Source: Fidelibacterota bacterium | GTDB lineage: Bacteria > Pseudomonadota > Alphaproteobacteria > Rhodospirillales > Rhodospirillaceae | Assembly (NCBI GenBank): GCA_947475895.1 | Contig: CANJMF010000008.1 | Coordinates: forward strand, 56,682-120,681 | Direction: 5' to 3' | DNA: 64,000 nt | Shown: positions 43,170 through 51,618 of the stretch, piece by piece | How the letters are laid out: every line of letters starts with the position of its first letter | Position numbering within the stretch: the first letter of the stretch is position 1 | Program-made: the position numbers and the translations under genes | The notes under the pieces: model-generated | The model's database searches: none | Told to the model about the DNA's origin: nothing | What the model saw: only the letters and a program-made list of their open reading frames with translations

Positions 43170-44234
43170 CTAGAACGGGCCTTTAAACCAAGCGCCGGGC
43201 ACGTCGTGCGGTCCGGCTTTCGGGTCGCGCGCGAAGCGGTGCGGCAAGGCCAACATGTCGCTCACCGTGCTGGCAATGGACTCGCCCGAAGGATGCAGAT
43301 CGCGGGTGAGCGCGAAGCTGGTCGCCTCGGGGTGGTCAGGCATTGTCAGGCGCCGAGGCGCGGTCCGAAGGGACTGGAAATGCCGTTCACTGGCAAAAGC
43401 CACGATTTCAGAGGCTACTGAGCAGATGGGCAGGCCAGAATCAAGCGCTAGCAGCCGACCTGTCTTCTGCACGCTGGCCGAGACGGCCGGCAAATCGAGC
43501 GGGCGAATGGTCCGAAGATCAATGATTTCGCAGCTTACCCCGTGCTTGGCCAACATTTCGGCCGCGCGAATAGCTTCCGGCACGAGATATGACATCGCTG
43601 TTATCGTGATGTCGGTACCGGGCGCGACAACGCGGGCTTGCCCAATCGGCAACCGGTAGTCGCCCTGCGGCACTTCAGACACGGCCTGATGCAGCCAGCG
43701 GTGTTCAAGGAACAGCACGGGATTGGGATCGAAGATCGACGACAGCAGGAGGCCTTTGGCGTCCGCCGCATTGGTCGGCATGACAACCTTCAGGCCGGGG
43801 ACGTGCGCAAACCAGGAATGCAGGCTCTGGGAGTGCGTGGGACCCTGGCCCCAGCCGCGTCCAAGAATGAGCCGAATGACGATAGGCACCGAACGCTGCC
43901 CACCAAACATGAAGTGCCATTTGGCGGCACTGTTGATGAGTTGGTCCATCGCCAGCAGGAAAAAGTCCAATCGCTGATGGACTGTCACCGAGCGCACGCC
44001 GCGCAGCGCAGCGCCGACGGCGATACCAGTCATGGCCGCTTCCGAGGTGGGCACGTCGAACACGCGCCCGTTGCCGTATTTTTCAGCCAATCCGGTCGTG
44101 GTGCCGAAGATGCGTTTCGGATCGTCGACGCCGAGGCCGTAGCAAATCATGTGCGGATCGATTTGCATGGCGACGTCGAGGCCGTCGCGGATCGCGTCGA
44201 CGAAGGCTAAGGGAGACGTGGGTGCATCAAGCAT
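43170..44234 (-). CDS. thiamine-dependent E1 component, beta subunit-like
   Basis: 354 residues from the ATG at 44234, which overlaps the alpha-subunit stop by 8 bases; a longer frame adds an unsupported N-terminus. It resembles the beta subunit of 2-oxoacid dehydrogenase E1 and the C-terminal half of transketolases: DVPTSEAAMTGIAVGAALRG, LGRGWGQGPTHSQSLHSWFAHVPGLKVVMP and IIDLRTIRPLDL. With the alpha protein it should form the ThDP active site. No E2 or E3 genes lie nearby, which argues against a classical dehydrogenase and for C2-unit transfer in sugar synthesis. Confidence 0.88.
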   Translation of the reverse strand: MLDAPTSPLAFVDAIRDGLDVAMQIDPHMICYGLGVDDPKRIFGTTTGLAEKYGNGRVFDVPTSEAAMTGIAVGAALRGVRSVTVHQRLDFFLLAMDQLINSAAKWHFMFGGQRSVPIVIRLILGRGWGQGPTHSQSLHSWFAHVPGLKVVMPTNAADAKGLLLSSIFDPNPVLFLEHRWLHQAVSEVPQGDYRLPIGQARVVAPGTDITITAMSYLVPEAIRAAEMLAKHGVSCEIIDLRTIRPLDLPAVSASVQKTGRLLALDSGLPICSVASEIVAFASERHFQSLRTAPRRLTMPDHPEATSFALTRDLHPSGESIASTVSDMLALPHRFARDPKAGPHDVPGAWFKGPF

Positions 44235-45201
44235 AGACGTAGTCTCCGCCGGTCGCGGTATCGGGCCACGCCGCATCGCGCGCGAACACAAGGGCTGCGT
44301 CGATCTCGGTGGCGATCTCGCCGCGCCAGCGTTCCATCACGTCGCTCGAAAAGCCGGGATGATTTTGCATCTTCGCTTCGGCAACGCGGATTGGATCGCG
44401 CGCTTTCCATTCGGCGACGTCTTTCTCCGGACGATAGCCGAGGTTGTCGTCGTAATAGGGGCCGCAGTGCTCAAGCCAACGATAGGTCGCGAACTCCAAA
44501 AACGCTGGGCCTTTGCCGGCGCGCACGTCGTCGACGGCGGCTTTGACGGTTTCAGCGACTGAGAACACGTCGTTGCCGTCGTGCGATTGGGAATGGAGCC
44601 CAATGCTGCTCGCGAACTCATGGATCTTGCGGCCTGTCGGTTGACGTACGCGGATCGGCGAATACACCGAATAGTTATTGTTCTCGCAAATGAACAGCAC
44701 GGGCAGTTTGCGCACGACGGCGAAATTGGCGGATTCAAAGAACACGCCTTCTTCCAACGCGCCGTCGCCCACGAAAATGCACGTCACTGCGTTTTCGCCG
44801 CGCACCTGCGTGCCAAGCGCCAAACCAACGCCCACGGGAATGGTATTGCCGACGATGGCGGTCGAGCCTTCAAAGCCCACATCAAGGTCGATCAAATGCA
44901 TGGAGCCGCCGCGCCCTTTGGCGCAGCCGGCTTCCTTGCCGAATAATTCCGCGTAAAACCGCTTTAGATCGCCGCCCTTGGCCAAATAGTGGGCGTGAGA
45001 GCGGTGAGTGCTCACGGCAGGGTCCGTGCGCTCCAGCGCGGCGCCGACGCCCACAGCCACGGCTTCCTGGCCGATGGACAGGTGGACGGGGCAGCGCATC
45101 TCGCCCTTTGGATATTCGCGCGCAATAGCTTCCTCGATCATGCGGACGCGCAGCATGTCGCGGACGAGCTTGAGCGAAGGGTCGTTGGGAAGGGCGTTCA
45201 T
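44227..45201 (-). CDS. thiamine-dependent E1 component, alpha subunit-like
   Basis: 324 residues. ThDP/Mg binding motif GDGALEEGVFFESANFA ending ICENNNYS (near 145-180). RSHAHYLAKGGDL and GRGGSMHLIDLDVGFEGSTAIVGN match E1 alpha active-site loops. The ATG start (45201) overlaps the aminotransferase stop (ATGA). Together with the beta protein it makes the heterotetrameric core of a pyruvate- or 2-oxoacid-decarboxylating enzyme. In antibiotic sugar pathways (avilamycin AviB1/AviB2, as I recall) such pairs attach a two-carbon branch to a keto sugar. That function is the favoured inference here. Confidence 0.9.
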   Translation of the reverse strand: MNALPNDPSLKLVRDMLRVRMIEEAIAREYPKGEMRCPVHLSIGQEAVAVGVGAALERTDPAVSTHRSHAHYLAKGGDLKRFYAELFGKEAGCAKGRGGSMHLIDLDVGFEGSTAIVGNTIPVGVGLALGTQVRGENAVTCIFVGDGALEEGVFFESANFAVVRKLPVLFICENNNYSVYSPIRVRQPTGRKIHEFASSIGLHSQSHDGNDVFSVAETVKAAVDDVRAGKGPAFLEFATYRWLEHCGPYYDDNLGYRPEKDVAEWKARDPIRVAEAKMQNHPGFSSDVMERWRGEIATEIDAALVFARDAAWPDTATGGDYVYA

Positions 45202-46310
45202 GCGCGGCCGTTAAAGAAGTCGAGGATGTTTTCGATGACCTTGTCCTGCTCAACCTGAGTGAATTCCGGGTAAAGCGGAAGGCTTAAAATCTGTCCCGCC
45301 TGCCGCTCGGCTACGGGGAAAGAGCCCTTCTTATAACCGAGCTTCGCTGCCGCTTCCTGCAGGTGGATGGGGGTCGGGTAGTTGACCTTGGTGTCGATGC
45401 CGCGGCCGGCCAGGAACTTTTGCAGTTCGTCCCGGCGGTCGGTCTGAATAATGTAGCGGTGATAGATAGGGGCTTCGCCGTCGCCGGGCTTGGGAACCGT
45501 AACGACTTTGTCCAGCGCTGCGTGATAGCGCGCGGCAAAGCCCTGGCTGGCCTTATTCCAGGCAGCGAGGTGGCGAAGTTTGATGCGAAGAACTGCGGCC
45601 TGAACCGCGTCCAGGCGCGAGTTGTAGCCCCAGATCACGCTCTCATCGCGCGTCTTCAGGCCATGATTGCGCAGGAGCTTCAGTTGCTCGGCGATTTTGC
45701 CGTCGTCGGTGGTGACAAGGCCGCCGTCGCCGAAGGCCGCCAGGTTCTTCAAAGGATGCAGGCTGAAGCTACCGACGATCCCGAACGATCCGGCTTTCTT
45801 GCCCCTCCATGTGGCGCCGATGGCTTGGGCCGCGTCTTCGATGACGTGCAGCTTGTGGCGTGTCGCGATGTCCTGGATGGCATCCATGTTCGCGACCCGG
45901 CCTGTCAGGTGAACAGGCATAATCGCTTTGGTGCGCGGTGTGATGGCTTGCTCAAGCTTCGCTGGGTCCAGGTTGAACGTGTCGTCCACATCCGAGAACA
46001 CCGGCGTTGCGTCTACAGCGGCGATCGACCAGGCGGAAGCAATAAATGAATTCGGCGCGGTGATGACCTCGTCGCCCGCACCGAGGCCGAGGCACTTCAT
46101 CGACAGCCACAATGAGTCGCTGCCATTAGCCACGCTGATGGCATGCGTCACGCCGCAAAATTCCGCGGCTTCGCGCTCGAACGCTTCCACCTCAGGCCCA
46201 AGGATGTACTGGCCGCTCGCGAGGACGCGATCGATGGTCTCCAAAATCTCTTTTCGCAGGCCCTGATACTGCCGACCGAGTTCGACAAAGGGCACGTTCG
46301 CCGATGACAC
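45198..46310 (-). CDS. DegT/DnrJ/EryC1 aminotransferase (sugar aminotransferase 2)
   Basis: 370 residues. SFSLHPLKNLAAFGDGG carries the Schiff-base Lys (near residue 186), and VEDAAQAIGA holds the PLP-ring-contacting Asp. It is a complete family-length enzyme. It belongs to the group that aminates keto sugar nucleotides at C3 or C4. Its stop overlaps the E1 alpha start by 4 bases, so it is likely to act in the same sub-pathway. It resembles the next gene (46351) closely enough to suggest an old duplication. Substrate unknown. Confidence 0.88.
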   Translation of the reverse strand: MSSANVPFVELGRQYQGLRKEILETIDRVLASGQYILGPEVEAFEREAAEFCGVTHAISVANGSDSLWLSMKCLGLGAGDEVITAPNSFIASAWSIAAVDATPVFSDVDDTFNLDPAKLEQAITPRTKAIMPVHLTGRVANMDAIQDIATRHKLHVIEDAAQAIGATWRGKKAGSFGIVGSFSLHPLKNLAAFGDGGLVTTDDGKIAEQLKLLRNHGLKTRDESVIWGYNSRLDAVQAAVLRIKLRHLAAWNKASQGFAARYHAALDKVVTVPKPGDGEAPIYHRYIIQTDRRDELQKFLAGRGIDTKVNYPTPIHLQEAAAKLGYKKGSFPVAERQAGQILSLPLYPEFTQVEQDKVIENILDFFNGRA

Positions 46311-46350
46311 TTACTGCACTCCGGGTTTCGAGGAGCGGTTCGTAGCCGCT

Positions 46351-47502
46351 TTAAGCATAGAATTCCTTAATACGCGCCGCCATTTCCGCCGTCTGATCAG
46401 GGCGGATGAATTCATGCACGGGCAACGAGAGAACGTTGCCGCACAACCGCTCTGCGCGCGGGAAATCACCCACCTTGTAGCCCCAGTCCTTGGCGGCCGG
46501 TTGCAAGTGCATGGGGATTGGATAATGGACCTTCGCGTCGATGCCTCTGCTGATCAGGAACTTCTGCAGCTCGTCACGGCGCTCCACTTCAATGCAATAG
46601 AGGTGGAAGACTTCCTTGATGCGCGGATCGCGCGGCGGCGGCTTCACGCCACGCACGCCCGCAAGACCAGCGTCCAGCGCATGCGCGTTGCGGATGCGCG
46701 TGGCAGTGATGTTGTCGAGTTTGTTGAGGAGGTGATCGGCGACGACAGCCTGCACGGTGTCGAGGCGTGAGTTGAATGAAAACTCGGCGCAGTGATCGCG
46801 ATCGATCAAACCATGATTGCGGATGAGGCGCACCTTGTCGGCGATCTCGGCATTGTTGGTTACAAGGATGCCGCCGTCGCCCCACACGTTCAGATTCTTC
46901 AACGGGTGAAAACTGAATCCCGCCACATCGCCTAGTGTGCCGGTGAACTTGCCGTCGAATGTCGCTTGCACGGCGTGACAAGCATCTTCGACGACTTTCA
47001 GATTGTGCTTCTTGGCGATGGCCATGATCTGGTCCATCAGGCACGGACGGCCCGACCAGTGCACAGGCAGAATGGCTTTGGTCTTCGGCGTGATCGCTGC
47101 CTCGATTTTGGAAGGATCGATGTTGTAGTCGTCGCCGATGTCTACGAACACGGGCCGCGCGCCCACGGTCACAATGGCGCCGATGGTGGCGTAAAAAGTG
47201 TAAGGCGTCGTGATGACTTCGTCGCCTTGTTTGATGCCGCAAGCGATCAGGGCGAGGCGAAGCGCGTCCGTGCCGCTGTTGACGCCAACGGCGTGTTTCG
47301 CGCCCTGGAGGGCAGCATAGCGTTCTTCCACGCGGTCGACAGCGCGACCCAAAGTGAAATCGCCTTGCACGACGACCTCGCGCACCTTCGCCAGGATCGC
47401 ATCCATATCGGCGAACTGCTCGGGCAGATAGTTGTGGTTAATCCCGAGCTTTTGGGTGCTCTCGTACTGGTCGGGCAGGAAGTTGGTTGCCGTCTTTTGC
47501 AT
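46351..47502 (-). CDS. DegT/DnrJ/EryC1 aminotransferase (sugar aminotransferase 3)
   Basis: 383 residues. FSFHPLKNLNVWGDGG holds the Schiff-base Lys, VEDACHAVQA the PLP-contacting Asp, and GVNSGTDALRLAL the phosphate loop. It is a family-length sugar aminotransferase and the paralogue of 45198-46310. A gap of 40 bp separates it from that gene and 4 bp from the upstream SDR. With LegC, three such enzymes exist in the window, so at least one amino sugar beyond the nonulosonate route is probably made. Confidence 0.88.
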   Translation of the reverse strand: MQKTATNFLPDQYESTQKLGINHNYLPEQFADMDAILAKVREVVVQGDFTLGRAVDRVEERYAALQGAKHAVGVNSGTDALRLALIACGIKQGDEVITTPYTFYATIGAIVTVGARPVFVDIGDDYNIDPSKIEAAITPKTKAILPVHWSGRPCLMDQIMAIAKKHNLKVVEDACHAVQATFDGKFTGTLGDVAGFSFHPLKNLNVWGDGGILVTNNAEIADKVRLIRNHGLIDRDHCAEFSFNSRLDTVQAVVADHLLNKLDNITATRIRNAHALDAGLAGVRGVKPPPRDPRIKEVFHLYCIEVERRDELQKFLISRGIDAKVHYPIPMHLQPAAKDWGYKVGDFPRAERLCGNVLSLPVHEFIRPDQTAEMAARIKEFYA

Positions 47503-47506
47503 CGCG

Positions 47507-48502
47507 TTATGCCTTGTGGGAATAGGTCCAGGGTAGAGATTTAAGCTCTGCCAGGTTCGATTTCACCCAGTCTATCGTGCGGTCGAGGCCGGCGTCGAAC
47601 GAGTTGCGCTCCGCCCAGCCCAGTTCCGTGCGCGCTTTGGTGGTGGCCATCAGATAGGCCTGATCCTTGCCTAGGCGCTCACCGGCGATTTCCACCGCCT
47701 TTTCGAAGGGAACGCCCAGCTTTTCACAAATGCGCTCCACGACCTCGCGGATGGTCAGGAATTGGTCGGTCGAGAAATGGTAAACCTGCCCGGTCTGGCC
47801 CTTATCGATCATGGCCTCGATCCCGCTGGCCACATCCGACGCATGGATAAAGGCGCGCACCGAGGTGCCGCCGCCGTGCAGGGGCAGTTTTTGGCCCGTC
47901 AGAACGCATAAGATCGTCTTGGGCACGATCCGGTAAAGCTGCTGGTGCTCACCGAAGAAGTTCGAGAACCGCCCCAGGATCACCGGAAAACCTAAGGTAT
48001 TGTGGAACGCCTTCAGGCTCATATCCGTGGCCGCATGCGAAACCGCGTAAGGCGTGCTCGGGTTATAGGTCTGGTCTTCGGTGATCAGAGTGTCCGAGCT
48101 GCCGTACACTTCCGGCGTCGAGATGCGGATATAGCGCTTCAGCCAGGACTGCTTGCGCAGGAAGTTGTGCAGACGTGCCTTGGCGACAACGTTGGTTTGA
48201 TACCACTGTTCGGGCGCGTTCCAGCTTTCCGCCACCATGCCTTGGCCGGCGAAATCCACCACCACGTCGGGCTGGAACTCGGCCATAAGCTCGAACATGC
48301 GGTCCAAGTCTTGATTGATGTCGGCTTGAACAAAGCGGAACTTCGCCTGTGCGGCTGCAGGCAGCGAGCGATAGGGAAGAAAGGCCGCGGACGGTTCCGC
48401 CGAGCGGCTCGCACCCCATACTTCGTGGCCCAGGCTTAGGGCATGGGCGACGTATGCGGAGCCGGCGAAGGAATTGCTGGCGAGGACAAGTCTGCGGCTC
48501 AT
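47507..48502 (-). CDS. SDR-family epimerase/dehydratase homologue with degenerate motifs
   Basis: 331 residues, extended-SDR fold like dTDP-glucose or GDP-mannose 4,6-dehydratases: VVVDFAGQGMVAESW, ISTPEVYGSSD, RFSNFFGEHQQLYRIVP and AFIHASDVASGIEAM are all readable. Two key elements deviate. The N-terminal glycine-rich loop is LASNSFAGSAY instead of TGxxGFxGS, and the catalytic YxxxK is YAVSH with His for Lys. The enzyme may use altered cofactor binding, or have lost dehydrogenase activity and act as a partner. It ends 4 bp before the aminotransferase start. Confidence 0.82.
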   Translation of the reverse strand: MSRRLVLASNSFAGSAYVAHALSLGHEVWGASRSAEPSAAFLPYRSLPAAAQAKFRFVQADINQDLDRMFELMAEFQPDVVVDFAGQGMVAESWNAPEQWYQTNVVAKARLHNFLRKQSWLKRYIRISTPEVYGSSDTLITEDQTYNPSTPYAVSHAATDMSLKAFHNTLGFPVILGRFSNFFGEHQQLYRIVPKTILCVLTGQKLPLHGGGTSVRAFIHASDVASGIEAMIDKGQTGQVYHFSTDQFLTIREVVERICEKLGVPFEKAVEIAGERLGKDQAYLMATTKARTELGWAERNSFDAGLDRTIDWVKSNLAELKSLPWTYSHKA

Positions 48503-48524
48503 CGAGGATTCAGTATCCGCCCTG

Positions 48525-49475
48525 TTAGGCGGCCTTCTTGTTCAACACCGTCTGCTGCATCCAACGCAGATTGTAGAAGCGGTCTTCGTCTTTCAATTGA
48601 CCTGCGCGATAGGCCGCGACGATTTCCTTGATGGCATCTTCGACGCCCTTCTTGGGGCGGAAGCCGGTGGCGAGCAGTTTGTCGGAATTGACGCGATAGG
48701 AACGCGGATCGTTGGAAGGCTTCACGACGATTTTTGCATTTGCATGCTGTGTGGCCATCTCGGCGATCTTAAGGATCGAAATGTTCTCGAAGCCGGCGTT
48801 AAACACACCGGTCACGTCTGGGCGTCCCAGCAAGAACACATACAGATCGGTGATGTCGTCGATGTGAATGTTAGGGCGGGTCTGCTCGCCGCCGAGCACG
48901 GTGATCTCGCCCTTCGCCAGCGCCTGCATGGTGAGCAAGTTCACGGCGACGTCGAGGCGCATGCGAGGGCTGATGCCGCATACGGTGGCGGGGCGGATGA
49001 TCTGCACGACCATCTTGTCCATGTACGACAGCAGCACGCGTTCGCCGACCATCTTGGTCTTGTTGTATTCCGACAGCGGCACGAGTTCGAGGTCTTCGGT
49101 GACATCCGGCTCGTCTTTCAAGCCGTAGACGCTGCCCGAACTCGCGTAAATAAAATGCTTCACACCGTCGCGCGCGGCGCGGTCGGCCAGGCGCATGGTG
49201 GCGAGGCAGGAAATTTCCCATGTCAGCAACGGATCGAGATCGCTGCACGGATCGTTGGCGACCGACGACAAATGAACGATGCCGTCGTAGCCCTTCAGAT
49301 CCAGTTGATCGGCGTTGCGAATGTCGCCTTCAACCACGGTCAGGTTGGCGTGCGGCTTCAGATGATTGCCGAACCACATGATGTCGAAGGCTGTGACCGT
49401 ATGGCCGGCATCAAGCAGCTTGGGAACGAGGACTGTGCCTTTGTAGCCGCAAGCACCGGTGACGAAAATTTTCAT
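48525..49475 (-). CDS. NAD-dependent sugar-nucleotide epimerase/dehydratase
   Basis: 316 residues from the ATG at 49475, chosen for its ATGA overlap with the nucleotidyltransferase stop. KIFVTGACGYKGTVLVPKLL is an intact NAD loop, ASSGSVYGLKDEPD the Ser region, and SEYNKTKMVGE the catalytic Tyr-x-x-x-Lys, so unlike its downstream neighbour it looks fully active. RPNIHIDDITDLYVFLL is the sugar-nucleotide site. It probably acts on the NDP-sugar formed by the enzyme encoded just upstream. Heptose- or hexose-type substrate unknown. Confidence 0.88.
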   Translation of the reverse strand: MKIFVTGACGYKGTVLVPKLLDAGHTVTAFDIMWFGNHLKPHANLTVVEGDIRNADQLDLKGYDGIVHLSSVANDPCSDLDPLLTWEISCLATMRLADRAARDGVKHFIYASSGSVYGLKDEPDVTEDLELVPLSEYNKTKMVGERVLLSYMDKMVVQIIRPATVCGISPRMRLDVAVNLLTMQALAKGEITVLGGEQTRPNIHIDDITDLYVFLLGRPDVTGVFNAGFENISILKIAEMATQHANAKIVVKPSNDPRSYRVNSDKLLATGFRPKKGVEDAIKEIVAAYRAGQLKDEDRFYNLRWMQQTVLNKKAA

Positions 49476-50194
49476 GGGTCGATCCACTCGAATTCCTGTT
49501 GCGCACGCGCGTAGGACTCTGGCGACCCGATATCACGGTGATAGACCGTGTTAGGAAAGGTAAACCAACGCCCCGCAAGTCGGGGGACAATATCCCGGCA
49601 AAAATCCGTTGCAAGCGGAACGTCCCCCAGAGCGCGGAATATAGTGGGCTCCAGGATGAAAACAGCTGCATTTGCGAGGTCGCCGGGGGGATTTTCAACT
49701 TTTTCATGGATTGCAACCGCAACGCCGCGCGAGTCCATTTCAACGATCCCGCAGTCCTTGGGGCGGCTGGTTTTGAAGGTCATCATGGTCCCCTCACAGC
49801 CTTCGGGGCGCGCAGCGTGGGCCGCGAAAAAATCCTCGACCGAAAAACGCGAGAGATTATCGGCATGCGCCATGAAAAAGGTGCCGCCCGCGAAATAGTC
49901 GGCGTTCGTGCGAAGCGTGCCCGCCGTTCCCAACAACGCCGTTTCATGAACCAAATCGATGCGTGAGGCCCACGGCGAGGCTTTGCAGAAAGCGGTCACT
50001 TGGTCGGGTAGATAGGATGTGTTCACCAACGCTCGCGCGATGCCGGCTTTGAACAACAGATCGAACCAGATGCCAAGCAGCGGCGTGCCTCGGATCGGCA
50101 CGAGGCATTTCGGCGTGGTCAGTGTGAGCGGCCGCAGCCGCGTTCCTTCGCCGCCGGCAAGCAAAAGTGCGCGTGTTCCCGGCGGAATGCTCAC
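49472..50194 (-). CDS. sugar-1-phosphate nucleotidyltransferase (HddC-like)
   Basis: 240 residues with the pyrophosphorylase signature LLAGGEGTRLRPLTL followed by TTPKCLVPI. FFMAHADNLSRF gives the metal-binding Asp region, and DIGSPESYARAQ lies at the end. Length and ending resemble D-glycero-D-manno-heptose 1-phosphate guanylyltransferases and related single-domain enzymes. Its start overlaps the kinase/nucleotidyltransferase fusion stop by 4 bases and its end overlaps the epimerase start. These three are probably consecutive steps: activate the sugar, then modify it. Confidence 0.87.
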   Translation of the reverse strand: MSIPPGTRALLLAGGEGTRLRPLTLTTPKCLVPIRGTPLLGIWFDLLFKAGIARALVNTSYLPDQVTAFCKASPWASRIDLVHETALLGTAGTLRTNADYFAGGTFFMAHADNLSRFSVEDFFAAHAARPEGCEGTMMTFKTSRPKDCGIVEMDSRGVAVAIHEKVENPPGDLANAAVFILEPTIFRALGDVPLATDFCRDIVPRLAGRWFTFPNTVYHRDIGSPESYARAQQEFEWIDP

Positions 50195-51609
50195 GAGAGC
50201 GCGGTCAATAGCTCAGCCGTTTGGATCGGCTTGTTGCCGACACGGCTAATCTGAATGCCGGCAGCGATTGAGCCCATGAAGCCCGCCTGCCATGGGGTGC
50301 CGCCTGCTGCCAAAGTCATGGAGCCGGCGACCAGCATGGAATCGCCCGCACCAGCTACATCCACTGGATTGGTGTTGAAGGCGGGCAAACGATCGGTTTC
50401 GTCCGAACCCGGCATGTGGGTAACGACCAAGATTCCTTCCGCACCCAGCGTGATGAACGCCACCGATCCGTTGTTTTCTTCCAGCAAACGATGCCCAACT
50501 TGCGCCAGGCCGCCGGTTTGATCGCGCAGCGCCAAGCGTGCTTCGTATTCGGTGGGCGTCAGGAGCGATGCATTCTTGAAACGTGCGATATCGCCCATCT
50601 GCGAAGACGATTGGCTGTCAGCTGCGATCAATGTGCCCGCGCTTTTTGCGGCCGCGCTTAATTCCTCGACCAAGCCTTGTGGCAACGCGCCGTAACTAAA
50701 ATCCGAGAAGATCAGCAAATGCGCGCCGTCGAGCGCAGCGCGAGCTTTTGCCAGCAGCTGCGCACACAGCTCTTTTTGGACCTCGTGTTGGCGCAAGTGG
50801 GAGACACGCAGCAAGGTCTTTCCGCCAGCACGGAATCTTTGCTTCAACGTGGTTGGGCGGCTTTCGTCCTCAACGAACGACACGCGCACACCCAGTTCGC
50901 CCAATTTGTCGCGAGCGTAACGCCCAGGCTCGTCTGCACCGGCAACGGAAATGAAGCTGACGTCGGCGCCCATAGCGCGGGCGTGCGCAGCGACAATTCC
51001 CGCGCCGCCGATGAATCGATTGTTGGATTCCGGCGATACCACCACCGTTGGATCTTCGCGCGACATACCGAGCGCCGTGCACTCGATGTACTCGTCCATG
51101 ATGAAGTCGCCGATGACGACGACTTTCAAACGCGTGAATTGGTTGATGAGCTTTTTCAAATTAGCTGCGTCGCAAGCGTGGCGTGTTGCGTACGCAGCCG
51201 GAAAACGCAAGTTGGGCGCTTCGGAATCGCGCACCAAAAGCTCGCGGCCCGAATAGGTGGACTCGCCCGAGGAAAAGAGGATCTTACCGCCGTAAGCCTC
51301 GACGATGGCGGCTTCCGGATTGGTACGTGCCTCGAACTCTTTGCCTTTAACGACGATGTCGGGCTTCAGCTCTTCGAGGAAAGCTTCGAGGCCATTCTCC
51401 AGAAGAACAACGCGGTCAACGAACCCAAGCTCACGCAACGCTTCGGCCCGCTCAGCGGGCGGCGGAAATCCACTGCCCGGCGAAAAGTTACTGACACCGA
51501 CGACGAGGTGTTCGCCGCACTCGGCCGCGAAGCGCAGCAGACGCACGTGTCCCGGGTGGAGCGCATAAAAATTGCCGGAGACGAAGACGGTCTTTTTTGA
51601 TTTATCCAT
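50191..51609 (-). CDS. cytidylyltransferase-PfkB kinase fusion (HldE-like, domains inverted)
   Basis: 472 residues. The N-terminal domain (about 1-140) is a nucleotidyltransferase with GNFYALHPGHVRLL, the HxGH motif at 18-21. The C-terminal domain (about 155-472) is a PfkB/ribokinase-type kinase with VVVIGDFIMDEY, GGAGIVAAHARAMGADV and the ATP-site motif VDVAGAGDSML. In E. coli HldE the kinase comes first and the nucleotidyltransferase second; here the order is reversed. The likely chemistry is phosphorylation of a sugar 7-phosphate and nucleotidyl transfer, as in ADP/GDP-heptose synthesis, but the exact sugar is not known. Confidence 0.85.
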   Translation of the reverse strand: MDKSKKTVFVSGNFYALHPGHVRLLRFAAECGEHLVVGVSNFSPGSGFPPPAERAEALRELGFVDRVVLLENGLEAFLEELKPDIVVKGKEFEARTNPEAAIVEAYGGKILFSSGESTYSGRELLVRDSEAPNLRFPAAYATRHACDAANLKKLINQFTRLKVVVIGDFIMDEYIECTALGMSREDPTVVVSPESNNRFIGGAGIVAAHARAMGADVSFISVAGADEPGRYARDKLGELGVRVSFVEDESRPTTLKQRFRAGGKTLLRVSHLRQHEVQKELCAQLLAKARAALDGAHLLIFSDFSYGALPQGLVEELSAAAKSAGTLIAADSQSSSQMGDIARFKNASLLTPTEYEARLALRDQTGGLAQVGHRLLEENNGSVAFITLGAEGILVVTHMPGSDETDRLPAFNTNPVDVAGAGDSMLVAGSMTLAAGGTPWQAGFMGSIAAGIQISRVGNKPIQTAELLTALS

Positions 51610-51618
51610 GAGCGCTCT

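Noticed and set aside
48474..49514. 346-codon open frame on the plus strand, opposite the epimerase gene
   Set aside because: It is a GC-driven antisense frame; the minus-strand protein has full SDR motifs and coupled neighbours, while this frame has none. The same holds for long antisense frames at 20103-21053 and 50677-51600.
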